Notes: generated by a model from the letters alone, not told the origin. DNA of 64,000 bases from Paenalicyclobacillus macrosporangiidus (GCF_900116805.1 NZ_FPBV01000002.1:124001-188000); one strand, 5' to 3'. Positions 30,358-38,328 are shown, counted from the first letter of the stretch. Program-made: numbers and translations.

Positions 30358-30558
30358 CCCCGCCTCCGTCTCGCGGCCCGCCGCCCGCGGGACGCCGCAC
30401 AGAGCCACGGCCGCTACGGCCACCACGCCCGCCGGAAGGGGCTGCTGGACCGCCTCGTCCGGCCGGTTGGCGGGCGTTTAACGCCTCTCATTTTTGTCTA
30501 TAACGAGACTGTAAAGACCAACCAGAACTCGTACTGGAATGCGAAGGAGGGTCTCGCG

Positions 30559-30777
30559 ATGAGGCAGATCCCGTCGACCGTCGTGGCGTGCGCACTGCTC
30601 ATCATCTTCGCGTCCTGGCCGACCGTGCGGACGTGGGCGGAATTAGGAATGATTCAACACTACCTGACCCACGCCCTGTACGGTCTGGCCGGGGTGCTGT
30701 TCGGTCTGCAGACGGCATGGTGGGCCCACGCCAGCGACGTGATCGCCCAACCCGAGGAGAGGGGGATCAGCTCGTGA
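30559..30777 (+). CDS. Small membrane protein with HxxxH motif (copy 1)
   Basis: A 72-residue protein with two membrane segments. The second contains the motif QHYLTHALYGLAGVLFGLQT, with two histidines four residues apart. The next gene encodes a protein with the matching segment VHAVWHVMVFVGAALLVYGLET, so the two are paralogues. HxxxH pairs in membrane helices can bind haem or copper, as in CtaG-like proteins; that is inference. The start is ATG 30559 with AAGGAGG eight bases upstream. The stop overlaps the next gene as GTGA. Confidence 0.8.
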   Translation: MRQIPSTVVACALLIIFASWPTVRTWAELGMIQHYLTHALYGLAGVLFGLQTAWWAHASDVIAQPEERGISS

Positions 30778-30989
30778 AGCGAACGGTGGGACAGGCCACC
30801 CTGTGTGCCTACATCGGGGTGGTGCTGCTGTTGGCCGGTTTCTTCCCGGGGCTGCCGGACACGCTGCCCGACTACCGGTTGGTGCACGCCGTCTGGCACG
30901 TGATGGTGTTCGTCGGCGCCGCGCTGTTGGTGTACGGGCTGGAAACCCTGCGCCTGCTGGCGCGCCGCCACCGCCGGATGACGTCGTGA
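30774..30989 (+). CDS. Small membrane protein with HxxxH motif (copy 2)
   Basis: A 71-residue protein with two membrane segments and the HxxxH pair at the start of the second (HAVWH). It begins at GTG 30774, overlapping the previous stop by four bases (GTGA), with GAGAGGGGG upstream. A longer frame from 30588 exists but crosses the previous gene in another frame. It ends with a basic tail (RRHRRMTS). The tandem pair probably forms a hetero-oligomer. The function is unknown. Confidence 0.8.
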   Translation: MKRTVGQATLCAYIGVVLLLAGFFPGLPDTLPDYRLVHAVWHVMVFVGAALLVYGLETLRLLARRHRRMTS

Positions 30990-31072
30990 CCTCCGGCGCA
31001 GGACCCGCAGGGCCGGACGGGGGACACCCCGGCCGGCAGCCCTTGACTCGTGCCCTCTCTTCCCTCGCTCCC

Positions 31073-31115
31073 GCGCGGGTGTCGCACACGCGACCCCGCG
31101 CATTTGCTTTTCTCC
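31073..31115 (+). terminator. Terminator of the small membrane protein pair
   Basis: GCGCGGGTGTCG and CGACCCCGCGC form a near-perfect hairpin followed by ATTTGCTTTTC on the plus strand. Confidence 0.55.
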
Positions 31116-31164
31116 CCCAGGCCCCCACCCTCACAACGCCCCGTGCCCTGGCGAAGCTATGAGT

Positions 31165-31178
31165 GTCTCGCGCGAGAC
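31165..31178. promoter_or_regulatory. Perfect 14-bp palindrome upstream of the lipoprotein gene
   Basis: GTCTCGCGCGAGAC is a perfect palindrome ending twelve bases before the ribosome site of the lipoprotein gene. It could be an operator; no regulator is nearby. Confidence 0.4.
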
Positions 31179-31203
31179 GGACGAAATTCAGGAGGATATA
31201 ACC

Positions 31204-31515
31204 GTGAAGCGATGGAAGCCAAACTCAGCCGCCAAGGGCTGGACCCTGGCCATCGCCGCGGTGATGGCAGCCACCCTCTGGGGCTGCGGAGGATCCCACA
31301 CGGGAGCGGGCAAGGCGGACGCGCCCGGTTCGGGGACGGCGCCGGCCAGCAACGCCGCCGGAGCTGCGGCGAACGCCGCCGCGTCCACCACCATCACCCA
31401 GGCGGAGAGCAACCTGGCGGCGGGCGGATCAGGCAAAGTCCCCGCTCAGCAGCAGCAAAAGGCCCAAAATTCTATCAACCAGTTGGTGTCTGCCATCAAT
31501 CAGATTCACGATTAA
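31204..31515 (+). CDS. Small alanine-rich lipoprotein
   Basis: A 103-residue protein with a lipoprotein signal peptide (charged start, hydrophobic WTLAIAAVMAATLWGC; Cys28 in LWGC). The mature part is low-complexity, rich in Ala, Gly, Ser and Gln, and ends with a short helix NSINQLVSAINQIHD. It starts at GTG 31204 with CAGGAGG eight bases upstream. The next gene encodes a secreted coiled-coil protein 16 bases downstream, so both belong to one operon acting outside the cell. No family is recognised. Confidence 0.8.
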   Translation: MKRWKPNSAAKGWTLAIAAVMAATLWGCGGSHTGAGKADAPGSGTAPASNAAGAAANAAASTTITQAESNLAAGGSGKVPAQQQQKAQNSINQLVSAINQIHD

Positions 31516-31531
31516 GGTCTGAAGGAGGAGA

Positions 31532-32623
31532 ATGCAAAGCATGAAATCCCGGTTGACCCTGACCGCGACGGCCTTGATGGCCCTGTCCAGCGCCGCTGCC
31601 TTCACGGTGCCCGGCGTCGCCTTCGCGAACGAGCGCACCGCCCACTACACGACTACGGACGGCAATGTGACCCTGTACAGCCTTCTCGACGGCCACCTGT
31701 CCTCTGGTTCGGCGCAGGGTTGCGATCAGGATCACCAGAACACCAGCGGCAAACACGACAAGACGGACGCCTCGTCGGCGAAAGCCGCCAAGACGTCCGA
31801 CGCCCACGGCAAGGATGCGAACAAACAGAAGGACGAGAAGGCCCCGGTTCACCAGGATCACGGATGGCACCTGGGCGCGCTGTGGGGCGGGCTCCTGGGC
31901 GCCGCCGCAGGCGCGCACGGAAACGTCACGGTCAGCGTGAGCAACACCGTGAGCAATACCGCCGGCAACGACGCGGGCAACACGGAAGGCAACACGCAGA
32001 ACGCGAGCACGGGGACGTCCAACCAGACCGGTACGGATTCGTCCGACGCCACCCGCCGGGCGGCGGTCCAGGCGCTGCAACAGGCGCTGGCGGCCCTGCA
32101 CCGGGATCAAAAGGCGGAACAGGCGGCGCATCAACAGTTGGTCGCGTCCGCGCGCCAGTTCATCCAGGCGATGCAGCTCGCCGTGGCCGCCGGCGACACG
32201 AACGCCGTGGACACGGGCATGAACCAGATGACGTCCATCCTGAAAAGCCTCAACGATGCGCTCAAAGCCCAATCGGACGCTGACGCGAACGCCCAGACGG
32301 GCGACCAGGCGCAGGCCAAAGGCGACCTGCAGAAGGCGCTCGCGGCCATCGCCGCCGCCGATCAACGCGTGCAAGCCAAGACCAAGGCCATGCAGCAAGC
32401 GGCGCAGCAGCTCGCCGCGTTGGCGCAACAGGTCCGCCAGTCGGCCTGGAATACCCTGCAAGCGAGCGGTACCGCCGCTGGCAACACGTCGGCCAGCGTG
32501 AGCACTTCTGCGGGCGGCAACACGGTCTCCGGCAACACGTCTGCGAGCGGGAGCGCCGCGGGCAACGGCACTGGCGGCAACGTGACCATCACGGCGGTCG
32601 GATCCACCTCGTCCGGGAGCTGA
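31532..32623 (+). CDS. Secreted low-complexity coiled-coil protein
   Basis: A 363-residue protein with a Sec signal peptide (LTLTATALMALSSAAAFTVPGVAFA, probable cut after AFA). A charged segment with His/Lys/Asp follows (residues 65-105), then an Asn/Thr/Gly-rich linker, a long Ala/Gln-rich coiled-coil (about residues 170-300), and a second Gly/Asn/Ser/Thr tail. I know no family. The tail composition resembles surface or spore-coat type proteins; that is inference. Two ATG codons fit (31532 and 31541) after AAGGAGGAG. It ends at a strong terminator. Confidence 0.75.
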   Translation: MQSMKSRLTLTATALMALSSAAAFTVPGVAFANERTAHYTTTDGNVTLYSLLDGHLSSGSAQGCDQDHQNTSGKHDKTDASSAKAAKTSDAHGKDANKQKDEKAPVHQDHGWHLGALWGGLLGAAAGAHGNVTVSVSNTVSNTAGNDAGNTEGNTQNASTGTSNQTGTDSSDATRRAAVQALQQALAALHRDQKAEQAAHQQLVASARQFIQAMQLAVAAGDTNAVDTGMNQMTSILKSLNDALKAQSDADANAQTGDQAQAKGDLQKALAAIAAADQRVQAKTKAMQQAAQQLAALAQQVRQSAWNTLQASGTAAGNTSASVSTSAGGNTVSGNTSASGSAAGNGTGGNVTITAVGSTSSGS

Positions 32624-32652
32624 CCCGGGCGTTAGGGAGCCACGCGGAAACG

Positions 32653-32688
32653 CACAAAAATCCCCGGTCTATGCCGGGGATTTTTGTG
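32653..32688. terminator. Bidirectional intrinsic terminator
   Basis: CACAAAAATCCCCGG and its complement (15-base perfect inverted repeat with a six-base loop) give A/T-rich arms and a GC core, so each strand reads as hairpin plus T-run. It separates the secreted-protein gene from thiE, which converge. Confidence 0.93.
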
Positions 32689-32702
32689 TGCAAAGCCGCT
32701 CG

Positions 32703-33380
32703 TCAGCTTCTCTCGGCGTCCACGCGGGATCGCAGGGCCCGCGCCGCTGCCTCCGGATCGGGGGCGCTCATCACGGCCGACACCACCGCGATCCCGCTGG
32801 CGCCACAGCGCATCGGCTCCCCAGCATTGGCCAGGCCGATGCCCCCGATGGCCACCACCGGGATGCGGACGCTGCGCACGATCTCCGTCAGGCCGTCCAG
32901 GCCGGTGAATCCCGCATCCGGCTTCGACTGGGTCGGATACACCGCGCCCACGCCCAGGTAATCGGCCCCGTCCAGCTCGGCGGCGACGGCCTCTTCCACC
33001 GTCTCCGCCGATACGCCGATGACCTTCTCCGGACCCAACAATCGCCGTGCGTCCCGGCAGGAGATGTCGTCCTGGCCGACGTGCACCCCGTCGGCGTCGA
33101 CGATGGCCGCGACGTCCACGCGATCGTTGATGAAAAACAACACCCCCGCCCGGCGCGTCAGCTCGCGCAGCGCCCGGCCCAGTTCCACGAACCGGCGCCC
33201 CAGCTCCTGCTTCCGTCGCAGCTGCACCGCCGTCGCGCCGCCTGCGATGGCCCGTTCCACGATGGGCAACAGCGCCTCCCCGTCCGGGCGCTCATCCGTC
33301 ACCACGTACAGCTTGAGCGCCTGCTGAAGCCGGGCCGGGTCGCGCCACCCCGCACCCACGGTGCCGGCACGCCCCGTCAT
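32703..33380 (-). CDS. thiE: Thiamine phosphate synthase
   Basis: It joins hydroxymethylpyrimidine diphosphate to the thiazole phosphate to give thiamine phosphate. The 225-residue TIM-barrel protein shows VVTDERPDGE, the conserved IQLRRKQELGRRFVELG (VQLRRK in this protein), INDRVDVAAIVDADGVHVGQDD and YLGVGAVYPTQSK. ATG 33380 overlaps the thiM stop as ATGA, with GAGGTG upstream. It is the last gene of thiD-thiM-thiE. Confidence 0.95.
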   Translation of the reverse strand: MTGRAGTVGAGWRDPARLQQALKLYVVTDERPDGEALLPIVERAIAGGATAVQLRRKQELGRRFVELGRALRELTRRAGVLFFINDRVDVAAIVDADGVHVGQDDISCRDARRLLGPEKVIGVSAETVEEAVAAELDGADYLGVGAVYPTQSKPDAGFTGLDGLTEIVRSVRIPVVAIGGIGLANAGEPMRCGASGIAVVSAVMSAPDPEAAARALRSRVDAERS

Positions 33381-34201
33381 GCCGGGAGCACCTCGATCTT
33401 CGCCACCTCGCTAACGTACGCGCCGTCCAGGTGGTACAGGGCATCGAACAAAGCCGCCTGGAAGGTGCCCGGCCCCTGTGCCTTGTCGGCCGCCAGTTCG
33501 CCGGCGACGTTGTAGCACGTCAGCGCGGCCACCGCCGCCTCCGCGTACGCCGCCGCGTCCTGCCCGCGGCCGGCCGCCGCCGCGAAGGCGCCGAGAATGG
33601 CCGTGGCCACGCACCCGGAACCCGTGATGGCCGCCATCAGCGGGTGGCCGTTGGAGAGGGCCCACACCCGCTCGCCGTCCGTGACGTAATCCGTCGGCCC
33701 TGTGGCGATCACGCAGCACCCGTGCGCGCTGGCGTACCGGCGCATGGCCTCCGGCAACCCGGACGCCGCCCCCTGGCTGTCGACCCCTTTGACCTCGCCG
33801 CCCGCGCCGAGGAGCACCCCGATCTCCCCCGCGTTGCCGCGCAGGATCGCGAGCTGCAGCTCCCCGGTGAGGCGTTCGGCCACCTCGTTGCGGTAAGGCG
33901 TGGCGCCGACGCCGACCGGATCGAACACCACCGGCACCCCGGCCGCATTGGCCGCCTGGCCAGCGATCCGCATTGCCTCCACCACATCCTCGTCGAGGGT
34001 GCCCATGTTCAGCGCAAGCGCCCCGGCGATGCGCGCCATGTCGGCCACCTCCTGCTTGGCGTACGCCATCACCGGCGACGCCCCGATGGCCAGCAGGCCG
34101 TTGGCCGCCACGTTGGTCACCACCAGGTTGGTGATGTTGTGCACCAGCGGGCGCTCCCGGCGCACTTTGTCCAGCCACGCCGCCACATCCACGGTCGTCA
34201 T
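33377..34201 (-). CDS. thiM: Hydroxyethylthiazole kinase
   Basis: It phosphorylates 4-methyl-5-hydroxyethylthiazole in the salvage of thiamine. The 274-residue protein has the ribokinase-like fold with HNITNLVVTNVAANGLLAIGASPVM, VFDPVGVGATPYR and the anion hole GSGCVATA. The start ATG 34201 is adjacent to the thiD stop; the ribosome site GGAGG encodes the last residues of ThiD (GGC). It couples to thiE by ATGA. Confidence 0.95.
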   Translation of the reverse strand: MTTVDVAAWLDKVRRERPLVHNITNLVVTNVAANGLLAIGASPVMAYAKQEVADMARIAGALALNMGTLDEDVVEAMRIAGQAANAAGVPVVFDPVGVGATPYRNEVAERLTGELQLAILRGNAGEIGVLLGAGGEVKGVDSQGAASGLPEAMRRYASAHGCCVIATGPTDYVTDGERVWALSNGHPLMAAITGSGCVATAILGAFAAAAGRGQDAAAYAEAAVAALTCYNVAGELAADKAQGPGTFQAALFDALYHLDGAYVSEVAKIEVLPA

Positions 34202-35134
34202 TTAACATCCTCCCTCCAGGCGTTCCCACTGCCCGTCCACCAGGCGATAGGCGCCGCCCGCTTGAATGCCCGCGGCCAGCGTGGGCCGTACGGAGTGATC
34301 CGTGGGCCCGTGCCCGGCGCCCACATCCCAATCGGCGGCCGACGCGATGGCCGCGTAGATAAACGCTTTCGCGGAGGCGATGGCCTCGGCGTCGCTCCAC
34401 CCCAACGCCAGGCCCGCCGCCGTGGCCGAACTGAACGTGCAGCCCGTGCCGTGGGTCTTGCGGCTGGAGACCCGCGGAGTCGCCAGGTACGTGAATCGGT
34501 CGCCGTCGTATACGATGTCCACCGCGTGCCCCTGAGTTTCCAGGCTGTCCCACGGCGCGTCTTTGAGCCAAGCGGCCTGGCTGTGGCCGCCCTTGATGAC
34601 GACCACCTTTGGCCCGAGCCGGTGCAACGCCTCCGCCGCCCGGTGACACGCCGACCACGAATCCACGGGGAACCCGGCCAGCACCTCCGCTTCCGGGATG
34701 TTCGGCGTCACCACGCGCGCCAGCGGCAGGAGCCGCTGCCGCAGGGTCGCCACCGCGTCGCCGTCGATGAGCGCCTCGCCGCCTTTGGCGACCATCACCG
34801 GATCGACGACCAACCGATCCACGCCAGCCACCGCCAGACGGCCCGCGACGACGGAGATGATCTCGGCGCTGCCGAGCATGCCCGTCTTGACGGCGTCCGC
34901 CCCGATGTCGCCGAGGACGCTGTCCAACTGCTGTTGGACGAACGCGGGATCGACGTACTGCACGCCCTGCACCCCGAGCGTGTTCTGCGCCGTGAGCCCG
35001 GCGATGACCGACGCCCCGTACACCTCATACGCGGCGAAGGTCTTCAGGTCCGCTTGGATGCCGGCGCCCCCGCCGGAGTCCGACCCCGCGATGGTCAACG
35101 CCCGCACCACATGCCCCGATGCGGTGATCCGCAT
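34202..35134 (-). CDS. thiD: Hydroxymethylpyrimidine (phosphate) kinase
   Basis: It phosphorylates the pyrimidine precursor of thiamine twice. The 310-residue protein opens with [24 protein letters not shown], the typical ATP and substrate region, and has [18 protein letters not shown], the anion hole. It is longer than most ThiD by a carboxy-terminal tail of about 40 residues (after [14 protein letters not shown]). The start ATG 35134 has AGGAGG nine bases upstream. No TPP riboswitch is visible in the short leader. It heads thiD-thiM-thiE, a salvage set. Confidence 0.95.
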   Translation of the reverse strand: MRITASGHVVRALTIAGSDSGGGAGIQADLKTFAAYEVYGASVIAGLTAQNTLGVQGVQYVDPAFVQQQLDSVLGDIGADAVKTGMLGSAEIISVVAGRLAVAGVDRLVVDPVMVAKGGEALIDGDAVATLRQRLLPLARVVTPNIPEAEVLAGFPVDSWSACHRAAEALHRLGPKVVVIKGGHSQAAWLKDAPWDSLETQGHAVDIVYDGDRFTYLATPRVSSRKTHGTGCTFSSATAAGLALGWSDAEAIASAKAFIYAAIASAADWDVGAGHGPTDHSVRPTLAAGIQAGGAYRLVDGQWERLEGGC

Positions 35135-35172
35135 GTCTGCCCCTCCTGTCCCTGACACCTGTGCACAGCCGA

Positions 35173-35201
35173 AATGTACCGCACCCACCGCGCGGTTGCA
35201 A
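35173..35201 (-). promoter_or_regulatory. Probable promoter of thiD-thiM-thiE
   Basis: On the minus strand TTGCAA (35196-35201) and TACATT (35173-35178) are exactly 17 bases apart. The leader would be about 30 bases, leaving no room for a TPP riboswitch. The promoter lies between the hairpin array and thiD, so the array would not be in the thiD mRNA. Confidence 0.5.
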
Positions 35202-35209
35202 TGACGTGC

Positions 35210-35493
35210 GGGTGGGGTGCATCGCTCCGCTTCTGCTCCGCAAGCCGCTGCGCGATGCACCCCACCCCCTTAGCCGTTGCGTGGGCGGTTCATCACCGCT
35301 TCGCGCTGTGCCCCACTCCCTCGCAGGCGGCGTGGGCGTTTCGCTTCGTTTGTGCTGCGCAAGACACTTCGCGAAACGCCCACGCAGCACAGATGGAGTC
35401 GCCTTCGCCGCCTCAGCAGACGCCATCCCCTTCGGCAAGGGTGGGGCGCGGCGCTCCGCTTGTGCTGCGCAAGCCGCTCCGCGCCGCGCCCCA
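35210..35493. repeat. Tandem array of long hairpins with a shared 26-nt loop
   Basis: Three units. Unit A has perfect 16-bp arms (35210-35225 and 35252-35267), unit C perfect 15-bp arms (35330-35344 and 35371-35385), and unit D perfect 13-bp arms (35442-35454 and 35481-35493). The arm sequences differ completely between units, yet each loop is exactly 26 nt and nearly identical, around the core CTTGTGCTGCGCAAG, which can itself fold, flanked by TCCG and CCGCT. A degenerate unit B (35281-35316, GTGGG to CCCAC) lies between A and C. Unit spacing is about 110-119 bases. Linkers are related (CCCCAC-YCCCT ... GCGTGGGCG). It lies between a cysK terminator and the thiD promoter. Confidence 0.95.
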
Positions 35494-35500
35494 TCCGCAG

Positions 35501-35529
35501 AAAAAAAATCACCTACCACACGGTAGGTG
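35501..35529 (-). terminator. Intrinsic terminator, cysK direction
   Basis: CACCTACC GTGT GGTAGGTG followed by A and eight T on the minus strand. It ends transcription from cysK about 270 bases after the stop codon. Confidence 0.9.
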
Positions 35530-35798
35530 TGCGAAAGACACGCAATACAGGGGTTAGGTACAGTGCTACGAGAGACAGTATAGCGAGGACGCCCGCCATG
35601 CGCATGGGACCTTGGGCCCATCTTTCCTTAAGTTTCGATTGATTGTACTGGACTTGATAAAGTAATTTTCTTCCTCACCGAACCACAACCCGCGTCGTCC
35701 CCGCCATCCCAGACGGGCTTTGCGCGCGGCGCAGCCCGGCACGGTGCCGACGCGGCCGGTTGCCGCGCCGGTGCCGCAAGGAGAAAGCGGAGCAGGGG
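35530..35798. other. 3' region of cysK, no gene supported
   Basis: Between cysK and its terminator. Open frames here carry no ribosome site or known sequence. CAGGGGTTAGG occurs directly at the cysK stop (35793-35803) and again at 35548-35558, an 11-base direct repeat. An A/T-rich patch lies at 35630-35680. Confidence 0.5.
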
Positions 35799-36731
35799 TT
35801 AGGCACTCGGGAACAGGTCCGAGGACAGGTACCGCTCGCCGGTATCGGGCGCCAGCCACAGCACGCGCTTGTCGCGCGGGAGCCCGGCCGCGATGCGCAC
35901 TGCGTGGAACGCCGCCGCGGCCGCCGACGCGCCGACCAGGATGCCCTCTTCCGCCGCCAGGCGGCGCGCCATCCGCTGGGCGTCGTCGTCCTCAATCAAC
36001 AGGACCTCGTCGTAGATCTCCCGGTTCAAGATGGCCGGGATGAATCCCGGGCCCGTCCCCGGGATTTTGTGCGGTCCCGGCTGACCCCCGGACAATACGG
36101 GCGATCCCGCCGGCTCCACCACGTAGATCTTGAGCCCGGGGATCTTCTCCTTCAACACCTCGCCGGTGCCCGTGACCGTCCCGCCGGTGCCCGCCGTCAA
36201 GACGAACACGTCCAGTTTCCCGTCAAACGCCTTGAGGATCTCGAGGGCGGTGGTGTTCCGGTGCGCATCCGGGTTGGCCGGGTTCTCGAACTGCATCGGG
36301 ATGAAACTGTCCGGGATCTCGGCGGCCAGGCGGTTGGCCTCCTCGATGGCGCCCGTCATCCGCTTCGACGCGGGCGTCAGCACCACCTTCGCCCCGTAGG
36401 CCTTGAGCAGTTTCACCCGTTCCTCGGTGGCGTTGTCGGGCATCGTGATGATGCACGGATAGCCTTTGGCGGCGCACACCATCGCCAGGCCGATGCCGGT
36501 GTTGCCGGATGTCGGCTCGACGATGGTCGTCTTGCCCGGGGTGATCTTGCCCTCCTGCTCGGCGCGCAGGATCATGTTGAGCGCCGCCCGATCCTTCACG
36601 CTCCCGCCCGGGTTGAACGACTCCAGTTTGGCGAACACCTGGGCGCCGTTCGGATCCGGGATCCGATTCAGCCGGACGACGGGCGTGTTGCCCACGAGAT
36701 CGAGCACGGAATCGTACAGTTTTTGTTCCAT
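35799..36731 (-). CDS. cysK: Cysteine synthase (O-acetylserine sulfhydrylase)
   Basis: It makes cysteine from O-acetylserine and sulfide with pyridoxal phosphate. The 310-residue protein has the PLP lysine Lys46 in NPGGSVKDRAAL, the substrate loop TSGNTGIGLAM, and the phosphate-binding glycine loop TAGTGGTVTGTGE. The start ATG 36731 has GGGAG nine bases upstream; the frame stays open to 36899 without a site. It is transcribed away from the rhodanese operon, so sulfur assimilation and sulfur transfer genes are side by side. Confidence 0.96.
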   Translation of the reverse strand: MEQKLYDSVLDLVGNTPVVRLNRIPDPNGAQVFAKLESFNPGGSVKDRAALNMILRAEQEGKITPGKTTIVEPTSGNTGIGLAMVCAAKGYPCIITMPDNATEERVKLLKAYGAKVVLTPASKRMTGAIEEANRLAAEIPDSFIPMQFENPANPDAHRNTTALEILKAFDGKLDVFVLTAGTGGTVTGTGEVLKEKIPGLKIYVVEPAGSPVLSGGQPGPHKIPGTGPGFIPAILNREIYDEVLLIEDDDAQRMARRLAAEEGILVGASAAAAAFHAVRIAAGLPRDKRVLWLAPDTGERYLSSDLFPSA

Positions 36732-36978
36732 CGATACACGCTCCCATCCAATGACGGTGACGGGGCTATCATACCACTTCCTGCCTCGGCGAATCACACC
36801 GGTCCCCCGGCGGACGCCGGACAGATCCCAGCGCTCACGAACCGAATCGTTTGCCAGGAGAAGTCCGAAGATTCCCCCTTGCCAACCGTCTTGATTCATT
36901 GTAGATTATACCTGTAAGTCCACCCGGAAAATAGATTATTCTCACGGGCATCCTGCGAAACGCAAGGAGGGGATTCTC

Positions 36979-37815
36979 TTGTCCAACACCTTCCAGGACG
37001 CACTCGTCTCCACCGACTGGGTCGCGGCCCACAAGGACGACCCGAATGTCCGCCTCGTCGAGGTCGACGTGGACACCAGCGCCTACGACTCCGGCCATAT
37101 CGAAGGCGCCATCGCGTGGAACTGGACGACGCAATTGAACGACCAGGTGCGCCGCGACATCCTCAGCCGCGACCAACTGGAGGCGTTGCTCGGCCAGTCG
37201 GGCATCACGCGCGACACGCTCATCGTGCTGTACGGGGACAACAACAACTGGTTCGCCGCGTACGCTTACTGGCAATTGAAGATCTTCGGCCACGAACCGG
37301 TCAAACTGATGAACGGCGGCCGCAAGAAGTGGGAACTGGAAGGCCGGCCGTTCGTCAAGGACGTCCCCCAGGTGCAGCCCGTCACCTACCAGGCCAAGGA
37401 GCCCGACTTCGCCATCCGGGCGAAACAGCCGGACGTGGCCGCGACCATCGGCCAGAGCGGGTACGCGCTGGTCGACGTGCGCAGCCCGCAGGAATTCACC
37501 GGCGAGGTCATCGCCCCGCCGGGCATGACGGAGACGGCCCAGCGCGGCGGCCACATCCCCGGCGCCATCAACATCCCGTGGGCGCAGGCGGTCAACGAGG
37601 ACGGTACCTTCAAGTCTCCGGATGAACTGCGCGCGCTCTACGAGAGCAAGGGCGTCACGCCGGACAAGGATGTCATCACCTACTGCCGCATCGGCGAGCG
37701 GTCGGCGCACACCTGGTTCGTTTTGCGGGAGCTGCTCGGGTATCCGAAGGTGCGCAACTACGACGGGTCCTGGACCGAGTGGGGCAGCATGGTCGGCACG
37801 CCTATTGAGAAGTGA
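36979..37815 (+). CDS. Thiosulfate/3-mercaptopyruvate sulfurtransferase (two rhodanese domains)
   Basis: The 278-residue protein has two rhodanese domains: the first (about residues 8-125) is inactive, lacking a cysteine in the loop LYGDNNNWFA; the second (about 155-275) carries the catalytic Cys236 in TYCRIGERSAHTWF. The loop CRIGERS matches thiosulfate-type sulfurtransferases. It starts at TTG 36979 with AAGGAGG nine bases upstream, an uncommon but well-supported start. It is followed by a small gene that begins near its stop. Confidence 0.92.
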   Translation: MSNTFQDALVSTDWVAAHKDDPNVRLVEVDVDTSAYDSGHIEGAIAWNWTTQLNDQVRRDILSRDQLEALLGQSGITRDTLIVLYGDNNNWFAAYAYWQLKIFGHEPVKLMNGGRKKWELEGRPFVKDVPQVQPVTYQAKEPDFAIRAKQPDVAATIGQSGYALVDVRSPQEFTGEVIAPPGMTETAQRGGHIPGAINIPWAQAVNEDGTFKSPDELRALYESKGVTPDKDVITYCRIGERSAHTWFVLRELLGYPKVRNYDGSWTEWGSMVGTPIEK

Positions 37816-37820
37816 GCGGT

Positions 37821-38207
37821 ATGCCAAATTACGCACGCGTCTCGGACCTCCCCATCGCAGCGCAGTTGTACGCGCAGGTCGCATCCGGGGAGAAACCGGA
37901 GAAGGCGCAGGTCTTCTTCGACGCCGCGGTCTTGAACAAGTACCGCGAGGCCGGCGGATACCGCATCATCCGCACGAACACCTCAGGGCGCATCAGCAAA
38001 CCCGGCGGCTGGAGCCTGGATTTCGGCATCAGCGGTGAAGGAGACAGCATCCTGCACATCCCGGTGGAGTCGCTGGTTCACCGCATTCCGGAGGCGGAGA
38101 AATCCCACTGGTTGGCGCACCTCATCACGCTGCCCGTCAGCGCCAACTTCCTCAAAGGGCTCATCCGCCCCGGCTGCCTGGACGACGGTGACATCCGGAC
38201 GTGGTGA
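37821..38207 (+). CDS. Unknown protein downstream of the sulfurtransferase
   Basis: A 128-residue soluble protein (MPNYARVSDLPIAAQLYAQ...) with a core 'YREAGGYRIIRTNTSGRISKPGGWSLDFGI' (split here only by reading) and many aromatic residues, no membrane segment and no cysteine except one near the end. I recognise no family. An in-frame GTG at 37812 overlaps the previous stop by four bases (GTGA), so the start could be there or at ATG 37821. The operon suggests a role with sulfur transfer. Confidence 0.75.
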   Translation: MPNYARVSDLPIAAQLYAQVASGEKPEKAQVFFDAAVLNKYREAGGYRIIRTNTSGRISKPGGWSLDFGISGEGDSILHIPVESLVHRIPEAEKSHWLAHLITLPVSANFLKGLIRPGCLDDGDIRTW

Positions 38208-38255
38208 TCCCACGCCGGCCGCCCCTGCCCGCATCGCGCGCAGGGGCGAGCCCGG

Positions 38256-38328
38256 CAGCGGATCGATGGCATCCATCGTGGAACTGCCGGATGACAGCGG
38301 ATCGTTGGCGTCCATTGTGGAGCTGCCG
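38256..38328. repeat. Two 34-bp hairpin repeats after the sulfurtransferase operon
   Basis: Units at 38256-38289 and 38295-38328 agree in most positions (CAGCGGATCG-TGGC-TCCAT-GTGGA-CTGCCG). The first can fold as a two-part hairpin: CCGGCAG with CTGCCGG, and CGATGG with CCATCG inside. The second keeps the outer stem in part. They lie between a stop codon and a terminator. Confidence 0.85.

Noticed and set aside
35210-35493. CRISPR array
   Set aside because: Only three units, with palindromic arms that differ and a constant loop, the reverse of constant repeats with variable spacers; no cas genes.
35135-35500. TPP riboswitch expected before thiD
   Set aside because: I found neither the CTGAGA nor the ACCTGATCTGGATAATGCC-type elements. 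The probable promoter leaves only about 30 bases of leader.
35548-35803. Insertion element bounded by the direct repeat CAGGGGTTAGG
   Set aside because: The 234 bases between the two copies have no terminal inverted repeats and no transposase, so target-site duplication is not supported.
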